The position numbers were made by a program, and so were the translations under genes. A stretch of DNA of 36,639 nt from MGIIa-L3 sp11892u. Lineage in GTDB: Archaea; Thermoplasmatota; Poseidoniia; Poseidoniales; Poseidoniaceae. This document shows positions 1 to 7,566 of the stretch, piece by piece. The notes beneath the pieces were generated by a model. That model made no database searches. It worked only from the letters and a program-made list of their open reading frames with translations, and was not told the DNA's origin. Positions within the stretch are counted from its first letter, which is position 1; every line of letters begins with the position of its first letter. The stretch is taken from positions 1 through 36,639 of the forward strand of contig CBFHXB010000021.1 in NCBI GenBank assembly GCA_965659685.1, read 5' to 3'.

Positions 1-1684
1 CAGCCTTGGCCAATTCTTCCCGCTCCTCTTCGGTGAGCGGCGGCAGGCCCTTCTTGGCCCGCACGTAATCGGTGTAGTTGCCGTAGTAGACGGTGACCTT
101 GCCTTCGTTGACTTCCCAGATGCGGTTGACGACCTGATCGAGGAACCATCGGTCGTGGCTGACGGTCACCAGTGATCCTTCGTAGGCTTTCAGGGCCTCT
201 TCGAGGGTGTCTTTGGATTCCATGTCGAGGTGGTTGGTCGGTTCATCCATCAGCAGGAGGTTGTTGTCCTCAAGCAACAACTTGAGCAGCGCAACGCGGG
301 CGCGTTCGCCGCCGGACAAGGCCTTCATCGGTGTCTTCACTTTGTCGCTGGTGAATTGGAATCGGCCGAGGGCGCCACGGATGTCACCGTACTGCAGGTC
401 CGGACGGAGGGTCTCGATCTGCTCGACGGGGTTGAGGTCAAAGTCGAGGGTCGCGTGATCTTGGTGGAAGTATCCGATGACGACGCCGGGGCTGACATCG
501 ATTTTTCCTGAGGTCAACTTCTCGTCACCGACGATGAGCTTGAGCAAGGTGGTTTTGCCCTGCCCGTTTCCACCGACGATGCCGATGCGGTCGCCCTTCC
601 TGATTTCGAGGTCTTGGGCGTCGAGGATGGCGCGGTCCAGTCCGTCGAAGCGCTTGGTGGCGTTCTTCAGGTCAACCATGTCCTTGCTGGCTTTGTCGAT
701 GGCGTCAAATCGCAAGCGAAGGGGCTTGCGCTTCTTTGGCACGCGAGCCTTGAGGGCCTTGAGTTCCTGCTGAAGGCGCTCGATCATCTTGTGCTTCGCT
801 GAAATCGACTTGTCGTACTTGTTCGCACGCTTCATCTGGGCCATGGCGCCCATGGTCGACTTGATTTTCTTCTCCGTGGTCGCGATGCGGTCGGCCAATG
901 AGGCCTCCAATGCGGTCTTTTGTCGGATGTACCGTGAGAAATTCCCAGTGTACGGCCATGCGTGCAGGTCTTGAATCTCAACGATGCGGTTGCACACTTG
1001 ATCGAGGAAGTAGCGGTCGTGGCTGACGATCAACTGCGCACCGTCGAAGTCCCGAAGGAAATCCTCCAGCCATTCTGTGGTCTGGATGTCGAGGTGGTTC
1101 GTCGGTTCGTCAAGGAAAATCACGTCCACACCGGCCAGGCCCACGAGTTGACGTGCAAGGGCCAACTTGGCCTTCTCACCGCCGGAAAGGGAGGACACCT
1201 GCATGTCCATGGGATGCTGGTCCAACCCGAGGCGCGTCAGGATGGCTTTCGCGATGCCTGCGACGTTGCCACCGCCGGATTGGGCGAGGGTTTGCTGAAG
1301 TTCTGTGTAGCGTTCCATCACCGGTTCCCAGTCGGTCTCGTAGAAGGCGGGGTCCACCATCTGTGCTTCGATGGCGGCGATCTCCTCCTCCAATTCCTGG
1401 AATTGGCGTCCCTTCCGAGACAACTCTTCCTCGATGGTTCGGTCGCTTTCAAGGTCCCGGATTTGGGTCAGATAGGCGATGCGAAGCCCAGGAGCGAATT
1501 CGATGTCGCCCACGTCTTGCTTTTGGTCGGACACCGTGTTGAGCAGGGTGGTCTTCCCTGCACCGTTGTGCCCGACGATGCCAATGCGTTCGCCGTGGTT
1601 GACGACGAGGTTGACGTCTTGGAGGACGTCAACGGGACCGAAGGAGCGGTCCACGCCTTCGACGGTGATGAGTTGCCGCGCCAT
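1..1684 (-). CDS. ABC-F family ATP-binding protein (partial, C-terminus outside window)
   Basis: About 561 residues are visible; the reading frame is still open at position 1. Two ABC ATPase domains lie in tandem with no membrane segments. The first has Walker A GHNGAGKT (residues 38-45) and signature SLSGGEKAKL, with DEPTNHLD as Walker B. The second has GGNGQGKT, the signature ALSGGERARV and again DEPTNHLD. Between them is a Lys/Arg-rich helical linker containing KKIKSTMGAMAQMKRANKYD, the typical ABC-F interdomain arm. ABC-F proteins act in the cytoplasm on ribosomes (translation factors or antibiotic protection), not in transport. The start is supported by a GGAGG about 4 bases upstream of ATG 1684. 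It is transcribed away from the radical SAM gene, with under 100 bases between. The family assignment is secure; the exact ribosomal role (Uup-, YdiF- or EttA-like) cannot be told. Confidence 0.95.
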   Translation of the reverse strand, partial: MARQLITVEGVDRSFGPVDVLQDVNLVVNHGERIGIVGHNGAGKTTLLNTVSDQKQDVGDIEFAPGLRIAYLTQIRDLESDRTIEEELSRKGRQFQELEEEIAAIEAQMVDPAFYETDWEPVMERYTELQQTLAQSGGGNVAGIAKAILTRLGLDQHPMDMQVSSLSGGEKAKLALARQLVGLAGVDVIFLDEPTNHLDIQTTEWLEDFLRDFDGAQLIVSHDRYFLDQVCNRIVEIQDLHAWPYTGNFSRYIRQKTALEASLADRIATTEKKIKSTMGAMAQMKRANKYDKSISAKHKMIERLQQELKALKARVPKKRKPLRLRFDAIDKASKDMVDLKNATKRFDGLDRAILDAQDLEIRKGDRIGIVGGNGQGKTTLLKLIVGDEKLTSGKIDVSPGVVIGYFHQDHATLDFDLNPVEQIETLRPDLQYGDIRGALGRFQFTSDKVKTPMKALSGGERARVALLKLLLEDNNLLLMDEPTNHLDMESKDTLEEALKAYEGSLVTVSHDRWFLDQVVNRIWEVNEGKVTVYYGNYTDYVRAKKGLPPLTEEEREELAKA

Positions 1685-1776
1685 GGTCCTCCCCCAAACC
1701 GTCCGCCATCCCGTTTGCACTTGGCCTTGACGGTGAGGGGCGGCAGGCTTGAGGCCCATAGGCCGTGGTCAGGACC

Positions 1777-3576
1777 ATGGCGGAGGACGGTGCACCCCGC
1801 TGGCTCGTGGTGGACGGCTACGAGGATGAGCCGGCGGCCTTCGGTGTTCCTCCCTACGTTGGCTTCCACGTGCGCTACCTCTGCGGCGTGCTCGAAGCCC
1901 ACGGTTTGCCCTACGATTACCTGACCGTGGACGCGTGGCGTGCCCTTGGTCGCCAAGGGGAAGACGCACAACGCGCGATGCTGGCGGACCGTGCCGGTCT
2001 TGCTCTCTTGGCAGGCGCTGTGGTCCCAGGCAAATACCTCCGAGCCACCCCCATTTCACTTCCTGAAACCAAGACCTTGCTGCGGATGTTGCCGGCCGAG
2101 GTGCCAGCGGTGCTCGGCGGCTGGGCCATCCGGGGCTGGCGCCATCAAGGCTGGTCGCCCTTGCGACGCGGCTTGTTTCTGGCCTTGCAGGACGCGGACG
2201 CCACGCTGCATCATTACCTCAGCTCCGGCCGATGGGAACACAAGCGCCGGTCGGCCGAACAATGGACCTCGTGGGCCCACGCTGGTGCGACCTCGAAAGC
2301 GGTGCTTGAGCACCCAGATCTTCGTCATCCTGACCGCGACGAGGCGGGGCCGCTGACCTACGAAGTGGAGGTGTACCAAGGGTGCGTTCGGTACAAGCGA
2401 GGGTGCCGCTTTTGCATTGAGCCGAAGAAAGGCACCCCCGTCTGGCGTACCCCTGAGGACGTCATCTCGGAGGTTCGCCTGGCCCTGGATGCCGGCGTCC
2501 AGCACGTCCGGCTTGGTGGCATGACGGACACCTACACCTACCTCGCTGAAGGCGTGGGGGAGATGGAATACCCGCGCCCCAACCCTGAGCCAATTGCACG
2601 TTTGCTTCACGGGCTTCGTGACGATGAGCGTCTGGGGATTCTGCACACGGACAACGGCAACCCAAGCATCATTGCAGAGCATTTGGAGGAAGCCGAAGCG
2701 ATCACGAAAACGCTGGTCGCGACCTTGAGCGACGGCGCGGTGCTTTCCTTCGGTGTCGAATCCGCCGATCCGTCGGTGCATGAAGCGAATTGGCTCAACT
2801 GCGACCCCACCCAACTCAAGGCTGCGGTGGGTCTCATCAACCGCTATGGGCGGGTGCGGGGGGAGCGCGGGTTGCCCAAATTGTTGCCAGGTCTCAACTT
2901 CATTGCTGGCTTGAACGGAGAGACGGACGTCACCTACGGCCTGAACATGGACTTGCTCAATGGATTGCGCTCGGAAGGGCACTGGTTGCGTCGCATCAAC
3001 CTCAGGCAGGTCGAAGGTGAGGGCTTCCAAGACGTGGATTCCGATGCCTTCGGTGCCTTCAAGCGCCGCGTCCGGGACGAAATTGACGCGCCGCTTCTTG
3101 CCGAAATGATGCCTTTGGGCACCGTGCTTCGCGACGTCCATTGGGAGGCGCACGGTGGGCGGACCCGCTTGCCTGCACACGACACCATCGAACATCGCGA
3201 CGGTTCGATGTGGGGCGGTGCAGGGGTGTCCTTCGGTCGGCAAATTGGCGCCTACCCCATCCTCATCGGGGCCTCGTACCTGACCACCCTTGAATCGGCG
3301 ACGGACGTGTTGGTCACGGGGCACGGCCAACGGTCGATCACCGGCATCGAGCTTGATTTAGACGTGGACGTCGTGACGTCCTCGGTCCTCGAAGCCATCC
3401 CTGGGGTCGGTGCGAAGGCGGCATGGGCGTTGGTGACCGAGCGAGCCAAGCGGGCCAGAAAGCATCGAGGCCAAGGCCCTCTCATCGATGACGTCGAGGG
3501 CTGGTTCAAGGCGGCCGGGCAGCGTTTGCCCGACGCGGTTGACGTGCATCAGATCCTGACATCAAAGGAGGCCTGA
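1777..3576 (+). CDS. Radical SAM protein with C-terminal helix-hairpin-helix (COG1031-like)
   Basis: A cytoplasmic protein of about 599 residues. An N-terminal domain of about 190 residues precedes a radical SAM core whose iron-sulfur cysteines read CVRYKRGCRFC, a C-x6-C-x2-C spacing rather than the canonical C-x3-C-x2-C. After this come IEPKKGTPVWRTPEDVI and the GGMTDTYTY strand typical of the archaeal COG1031 group. Near the C-terminus, VLEAIPGVGAKAAWALV is a helix-hairpin-helix, suggesting nucleic-acid contact. An in-frame GTG at 1765 would add MVRT; ATG 1777 is preferred because the protein then begins just before the conserved WLVVDGYED segment, but neither start has a clear RBS. The stop lies 3 bases before the SMUG1 start, and that gene's AAAGGAGG sits inside this gene's end, so the two are almost certainly co-transcribed. 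The substrate is unknown in this family. Confidence 0.85.
   Translation: MAEDGAPRWLVVDGYEDEPAAFGVPPYVGFHVRYLCGVLEAHGLPYDYLTVDAWRALGRQGEDAQRAMLADRAGLALLAGAVVPGKYLRATPISLPETKTLLRMLPAEVPAVLGGWAIRGWRHQGWSPLRRGLFLALQDADATLHHYLSSGRWEHKRRSAEQWTSWAHAGATSKAVLEHPDLRHPDRDEAGPLTYEVEVYQGCVRYKRGCRFCIEPKKGTPVWRTPEDVISEVRLALDAGVQHVRLGGMTDTYTYLAEGVGEMEYPRPNPEPIARLLHGLRDDERLGILHTDNGNPSIIAEHLEEAEAITKTLVATLSDGAVLSFGVESADPSVHEANWLNCDPTQLKAAVGLINRYGRVRGERGLPKLLPGLNFIAGLNGETDVTYGLNMDLLNGLRSEGHWLRRINLRQVEGEGFQDVDSDAFGAFKRRVRDEIDAPLLAEMMPLGTVLRDVHWEAHGGRTRLPAHDTIEHRDGSMWGGAGVSFGRQIGAYPILIGASYLTTLESATDVLVTGHGQRSITGIELDLDVDVVTSSVLEAIPGVGAKAAWALVTERAKRARKHRGQGPLIDDVEGWFKAAGQRLPDAVDVHQILTSKEA
3564..3571 (+). promoter_or_regulatory. 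Strong ribosome binding site of the SMUG1-like gene
   Basis: AAAGGAGG lies inside the last codons of the radical SAM gene, 8 bases before GTG 3580. It fixes the GTG start and points to translational coupling of the two genes. Confidence 0.75.
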
Positions 3577-3579
3577 GGC

Positions 3580-4368
3580 GTGCAAGACGCGGCCGTCATC
3601 GAAGGGCTGCTCGCGGCCGCACGCGCCCTGTCGGAGCGCTGCGATGCCTTGCTTCCCTCCCTGATTGGACAGGGCGGCGTCGCTCACGCCACCAACACGC
3701 TGGATTACGCGTGGCCGTTGCACGAAGCGTGGATCCGAACGTGGGGCGGACACGGGGCTTCGACCCTGTTGCTTGGGATGAATCCTGGTCCTTGGGGCAT
3801 GGCGCAAAGCGGTGTGCCGTTCGGAGCGACCGCGACCGTTCGAGACGAGCTTGAGATTCCAGATCTTGCCCTTGAAACACCGGTCGGCGCACACCCAAAG
3901 CGCCCGATTGTTGGCCTGTCGCAGGAGCGGCAGGAGGTTAGCGGACAACGCATCTGGTCCCTTCTCTTCGACGTCTACGGCTCTCCGCAAGGCGCCATGG
4001 AGCACGTGTTTCTGGTGAACCACTGCCCGTTGTTGCTGCTGAACGAGCGCGGCGCCAACGTCACGCCAGACAAGCTGCCCGCCGCCGTGGTGGCGCCTGT
4101 GTTTGAGGCGTGCGACGATCACCTCCGGGAGGTGGTGGATGTGCTCGGCGCAACCCGTGTGGTCGGTGTCGGTGCGTATGCCGCAGACCGGGCACAGCGG
4201 GCTTTGAACGGTGCCAAGGGCCTCGGCATGAGCCCATCTGGGCGCACTGTTGCGTTGGACAAGTGCTGGCATCCAAGCCCGGCCTCTCCGCTCGCCAACA
4301 GAAACGGTGGAGCGGATTGGCGCGCACAGGTGCGTTCGGTGCTTCTCCACGTTCAGGAGATGGATTGA
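3580..4368 (+). CDS. SMUG1-family uracil-DNA glycosylase
   Basis: 262 residues, close to the size of vertebrate SMUG1. The active-site motif GMNPGPWGMAQSGVPFG (from about residue 66) is nearly identical to the SMUG1 signature; Asn68 is the expected catalytic or water-positioning residue. A second motif, HPSPASPLAN (from about residue 231), matches the SMUG1 intercalation-loop motif HPSP. NTLDYAWPLHEAW upstream also fits the family. The enzyme should remove uracil and oxidised pyrimidines such as 5-hydroxymethyluracil from DNA. It starts at GTG 3580 behind AAAGGAGG and is coupled to the radical SAM helix-hairpin-helix gene, hinting that the latter may also concern damaged or modified nucleic acid. 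SMUG1 homologues are sparse in prokaryotes, so its presence is notable. The fold and motif calls are strong; substrate range is inferred. Confidence 0.92.
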   Translation: MQDAAVIEGLLAAARALSERCDALLPSLIGQGGVAHATNTLDYAWPLHEAWIRTWGGHGASTLLLGMNPGPWGMAQSGVPFGATATVRDELEIPDLALETPVGAHPKRPIVGLSQERQEVSGQRIWSLLFDVYGSPQGAMEHVFLVNHCPLLLLNERGANVTPDKLPAAVVAPVFEACDDHLREVVDVLGATRVVGVGAYAADRAQRALNGAKGLGMSPSGRTVALDKCWHPSPASPLANRNGGADWRAQVRSVLLHVQEMD

Positions 4369-4394
4369 AAGGCCTTTATCCGTGTGGATGAGGT

Positions 4395-6305
4395 ATGGCC
4401 GAACACCAGCGTGCGTGGGAACGACAACCGACCGACCGTCAATGGGAGAAGCCGGAAGGCGATGATCCTCGCACCCTCTATCGGATGATGCAAACCAGCG
4501 TTGAGCGATTTTCGGACCAACCGCTGTTCGGCTACATCCCGGCCGAAGGCATGCCCCGAAACCACCTCACTTACGGAGAGTTTGCGGACCTCGTCAACGC
4601 GGTTGCCGCCGGGATGCTGTCCCGTGGCGTCGTGGCCGGAGACCGCGTCGCGCTCATCGTCGACAACTCGGTCGAATGGGCCGCGGCGGCTGTGGCTGCC
4701 AACGCCTTCGGCGCTGCGTACACGGCCATGTACACCCAACAACGCGGCAAGGAGTGGGCCTACATCCTCGGCGATGCCACCCCGTCCATGGTGATGGTTG
4801 CCAACACGGGAGTGTTGGACAAACTCATCGAAGCCATGCCCGAAGACGCTTCCGCCTGGCCCGCCAACGGCATTGTGCTCCTTGGCGATGAAGAGGCGAA
4901 CGAACTCCCTCCCGAGGGCATCGAGGTCGTCAACTGGTCCGACTTCGTGCAGGCTGGACGCGCGGCGGAGCCGCTGAGCGAGCCTGCGGACGACCCCACG
5001 GCGTTGGCCACCCTGATCTACACCTCCGGTACCACGGGCAACCCGAAGGGCGTGATGTTGACCAACTGGAACATCCTTTCCAACATCCTCAGCGTGCAGA
5101 GCGTCTTCCCGATCTACATCGGTGACAAGTCGGCTTCGTTCCTGCCATGGGCCCACGTGTTCGGCTCCACGGTGGACCTGTTCTACATGATCCGCAGCGG
5201 TGTGCACGTCAACCTCATCTCTGACCTGACGCGCATCGCGGATGAACTGACGGAAATCAAGCCCGCCGTCATGTGTGCTGTTCCGCGCGTGTGGAACCGG
5301 TTTTACGACCGCGTCAACGCCCAACTCGATTCGAGCGCCGTCAAGCGATTCCTTGCCGGAAAGGCCCGCAAGCACGCCTCCAAGCGAATCGCCAAGGCCG
5401 GTGTGGTCTGCGACGCCGTGGCGCCGACGACCTTCTGGGACAAGCGATTTGATTCGATCATCTGGGGCAAGGTCCGCGACCGATTTGGTGGCAACCTCCG
5501 CTTTGCCATCTCCGGCGCTTCTGCCCTTTCGCCCGACGTGGCGCAGTTCATCCAAATGGTTGGCATCTCGTGTTTCGAGGGCTACGGCCTGTCCGAAACT
5601 TCACCGATGGTGTCCGCCAACGGATGGATGGGCTACGGCGAATCGCGGCTGAACTCCGTGGGCAAAGTGCTCAACGGCATCGAAGTCACCATCGACACCT
5701 CGGCATGGGACGACCCGGACCGACCCGACGAAGGCGAAATCATCGTCACAGGGCCCAACGTCATGCAGGGGTATTGGGAGAAACCAGAGGAGACCGCGAA
5801 GGTCATCATGGAGCCCGGTACCTTCCGCACGGGTGACCTTGGAAAACTCTCCAAGGACGGTTACCTGACCATTACCGGGCGCGTCAAGAGCCAATTCAAA
5901 CTGGAGAACGGCAAGTACGTCTCCCCCGCTCCGCTGGAGGAGAACCTGAAGCTGGACGCGGTCATCGAGCAGGCCGTCCTTGACGGCCGAAACCGACGCA
6001 ACACCTTCCTCATCGTGCACCCCAACATGGAGGCCCTGAGGAAGCAACTCGCCTCCGTCGGCATCCCCGCCAACGGCACCCACGCCGAGGTCTGTGGAGA
6101 TCCCGCCGTCAGCGAATGGTTGCTCAACCGCGTGTCCACCCATGCCAAGGGCGACAGCAACTGGAAGGGGTACGAAATCCCTCGTGACATCATTGTGGAC
6201 CCCGACGAGTGGACCACGGAGAACGGGTTGCTGACCCCGACGATGAAGGTCAAGCTGCGAAACCTCCTCTCCCGCCACGAAGACGCCATCGAGGCGTTGG
6301 GCTGA
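4395..6305 (+). CDS. AMP-forming long-chain acyl-CoA synthetase
   Basis: 636 residues of the adenylate-forming superfamily. The phosphate-binding loop LIYTSGTTGNPKGVML lies at about 207-222, the acyl/AMP motif GYGLSETSP at 396-404, and TGDLGKLSKDGYL from 480 followed by GRVKSQFKLENGKYVSP, the C-terminal-domain hinge and catalytic lysine region. The overall length and the late hinge sequence match long-chain fatty acyl-CoA synthetases (FadD/ACSL-like) better than acetyl-CoA synthetase. It should activate fatty acids with ATP and CoA in the cytoplasm for beta-oxidation or lipid remodelling. ATG 4395 is 26 bases after the SMUG1 stop; a GAGG lies almost directly before it, so the RBS is weak or the mRNA is read through. 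The gene is convergent with mevalonate kinase, with one base between the stops. Chain-length specificity cannot be read from the sequence. Confidence 0.93.
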   Translation: MAEHQRAWERQPTDRQWEKPEGDDPRTLYRMMQTSVERFSDQPLFGYIPAEGMPRNHLTYGEFADLVNAVAAGMLSRGVVAGDRVALIVDNSVEWAAAAVAANAFGAAYTAMYTQQRGKEWAYILGDATPSMVMVANTGVLDKLIEAMPEDASAWPANGIVLLGDEEANELPPEGIEVVNWSDFVQAGRAAEPLSEPADDPTALATLIYTSGTTGNPKGVMLTNWNILSNILSVQSVFPIYIGDKSASFLPWAHVFGSTVDLFYMIRSGVHVNLISDLTRIADELTEIKPAVMCAVPRVWNRFYDRVNAQLDSSAVKRFLAGKARKHASKRIAKAGVVCDAVAPTTFWDKRFDSIIWGKVRDRFGGNLRFAISGASALSPDVAQFIQMVGISCFEGYGLSETSPMVSANGWMGYGESRLNSVGKVLNGIEVTIDTSAWDDPDRPDEGEIIVTGPNVMQGYWEKPEETAKVIMEPGTFRTGDLGKLSKDGYLTITGRVKSQFKLENGKYVSPAPLEENLKLDAVIEQAVLDGRNRRNTFLIVHPNMEALRKQLASVGIPANGTHAEVCGDPAVSEWLLNRVSTHAKGDSNWKGYEIPRDIIVDPDEWTTENGLLTPTMKVKLRNLLSRHEDAIEALG

Positions 6306-6306
6306 A

Positions 6307-7449
6307 TCAGTCCTGACGGAGCAAGCCGCCCTCTGGGCAGGCTTCGAGGCGTGCACCAGGGGTGCCCAACGGCGTGATCCACGTTCGTCCTCCAGCGAGT
6401 TCGATGGCTTCGCTTGTGGCTTTCGCATTTCGGGTCAAGGCGATCATGCATCCTCCGCCGCCGGCGCCGGTCAATTTGGCGCCCAAGGACGTGGGCAACG
6501 CCGCGGAGACGAGGGCCTCCAACTTCGGATGCGAGACGCCAATGCGGCGAAGCAGCAGGTGGTTTTCGGTCATCGCGCGTCCGACCGCCTCCGCGTCGCC
6601 GGCCAGCAAGGCCTCCAATCCACGATGAACCAAGGTCCCAATGGCGTTCATGGCGTCGTCAATCCCCTCGTCTGTGCTTCGGCGCTTCGCAACACCGGCG
6701 ACCATGTTGGTGGTGGGGGCGTTGATGCCGGTGTGCCCGACGACCAAACTCAATCCTTCTCCGAGGGCCACGTCCCCAAGGTGATGGAGCTCCCACGAGC
6801 GCTCCGAATCACCGGCGGGCATGGTTCGACGCATGACCCACGTGTTCTGATCTTCCATCCTGTCCGAAAGCAGGACAAGGCCGCCGTATGCCGAGGCCAG
6901 CGTGTCCATCGGGCTCGCACGTCCGTCCTGCGAGAGGGCCTCGGCCACGTGCCCGAGCAGGGAGGCTTCCTCCGCGGACACGGCGGACTCGCCGTGGACA
7001 CGAATGGCGTCGTGTTCACTTCTTGGTGGTCCCTCGCCTCCCTGAAACAGGTTGGGCTCGCTCCCGTCGGAGGCAAATCCCTCCAGCCAATCGCCGGTGG
7101 AGGCGTCAACACGCCGTCCAATGGCGGCTCGGAAGGCGGTGGCTGCTGCGACCGCAAAAGCCGCGGACGAGCCAAGTCCTGCGCCCCGTGGCACGTCGCT
7201 GTCCACGCTGATGTCCAGTCCGGGAACGTGCGTTTCGTCCCATAGTCGTCCGATCATGGTGGCCAGATGGGGATGCCGCTCGGCGTCCACCGGGACGCGA
7301 CCATGGTGGACGCCGGGGTGTTCGCTGCTTCGCAACGTGACGGTGGTGCGTTGCGCGATGGAGGCGGCGATGGCAGGGTGGCCGTACACCACCGCATGTT
7401 CGCCGAAGAGGACGATTTTGCCCGGCGCACTCGCCACGACGTCGTCCAT
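6307..7449 (-). CDS. mvk: Mevalonate kinase
   Basis: A GHMP-family kinase of 380 residues from ATG 7449. The N-terminal motif APGKIVLFGEHAVVYGHPA (about 8-26), the ATP-binding loop PRGAGLGSSAA (87-97), the catalytic-Asp segment ASPMDTLASAYGG (178-190) and the C-terminal GAGGGGCM glycine loop are all present and in order. It phosphorylates mevalonate in the archaeal isoprenoid-lipid pathway. The open frame extends 29 codons further upstream, but that stretch has no GHMP similarity and the family normally begins with the xxAPGK strand, so MDDVVASAPGK is taken as the N-terminus. No clear RBS precedes it. Homoserine or galactokinase alternatives are unlikely given the EHAVVYGHPA motif, which is typical of mevalonate kinase. 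Confidence 0.93.
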   Translation of the reverse strand: MDDVVASAPGKIVLFGEHAVVYGHPAIAASIAQRTTVTLRSSEHPGVHHGRVPVDAERHPHLATMIGRLWDETHVPGLDISVDSDVPRGAGLGSSAAFAVAAATAFRAAIGRRVDASTGDWLEGFASDGSEPNLFQGGEGPPRSEHDAIRVHGESAVSAEEASLLGHVAEALSQDGRASPMDTLASAYGGLVLLSDRMEDQNTWVMRRTMPAGDSERSWELHHLGDVALGEGLSLVVGHTGINAPTTNMVAGVAKRRSTDEGIDDAMNAIGTLVHRGLEALLAGDAEAVGRAMTENHLLLRRIGVSHPKLEALVSAALPTSLGAKLTGAGGGGCMIALTRNAKATSEAIELAGGRTWITPLGTPGARLEACPEGGLLRQD

Positions 7450-7566
7450 AGGCTGGGATGGAGGGCTTCGCTTCAAGCCGTTCCCCTCAGGCGTGGTCGT
7501 TGACGGTGCATTGAAGGGCCATACCCGCACCGTCACAAGCAGGTCCTCAGGCCTCGGTGGTCACGC

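Noticed and set aside
4353..5555. 400-codon minus-strand open frame inside the acyl-CoA synthetase
   Set aside because: The sense strand carries all core adenylate-forming motifs. The antisense frame has none.
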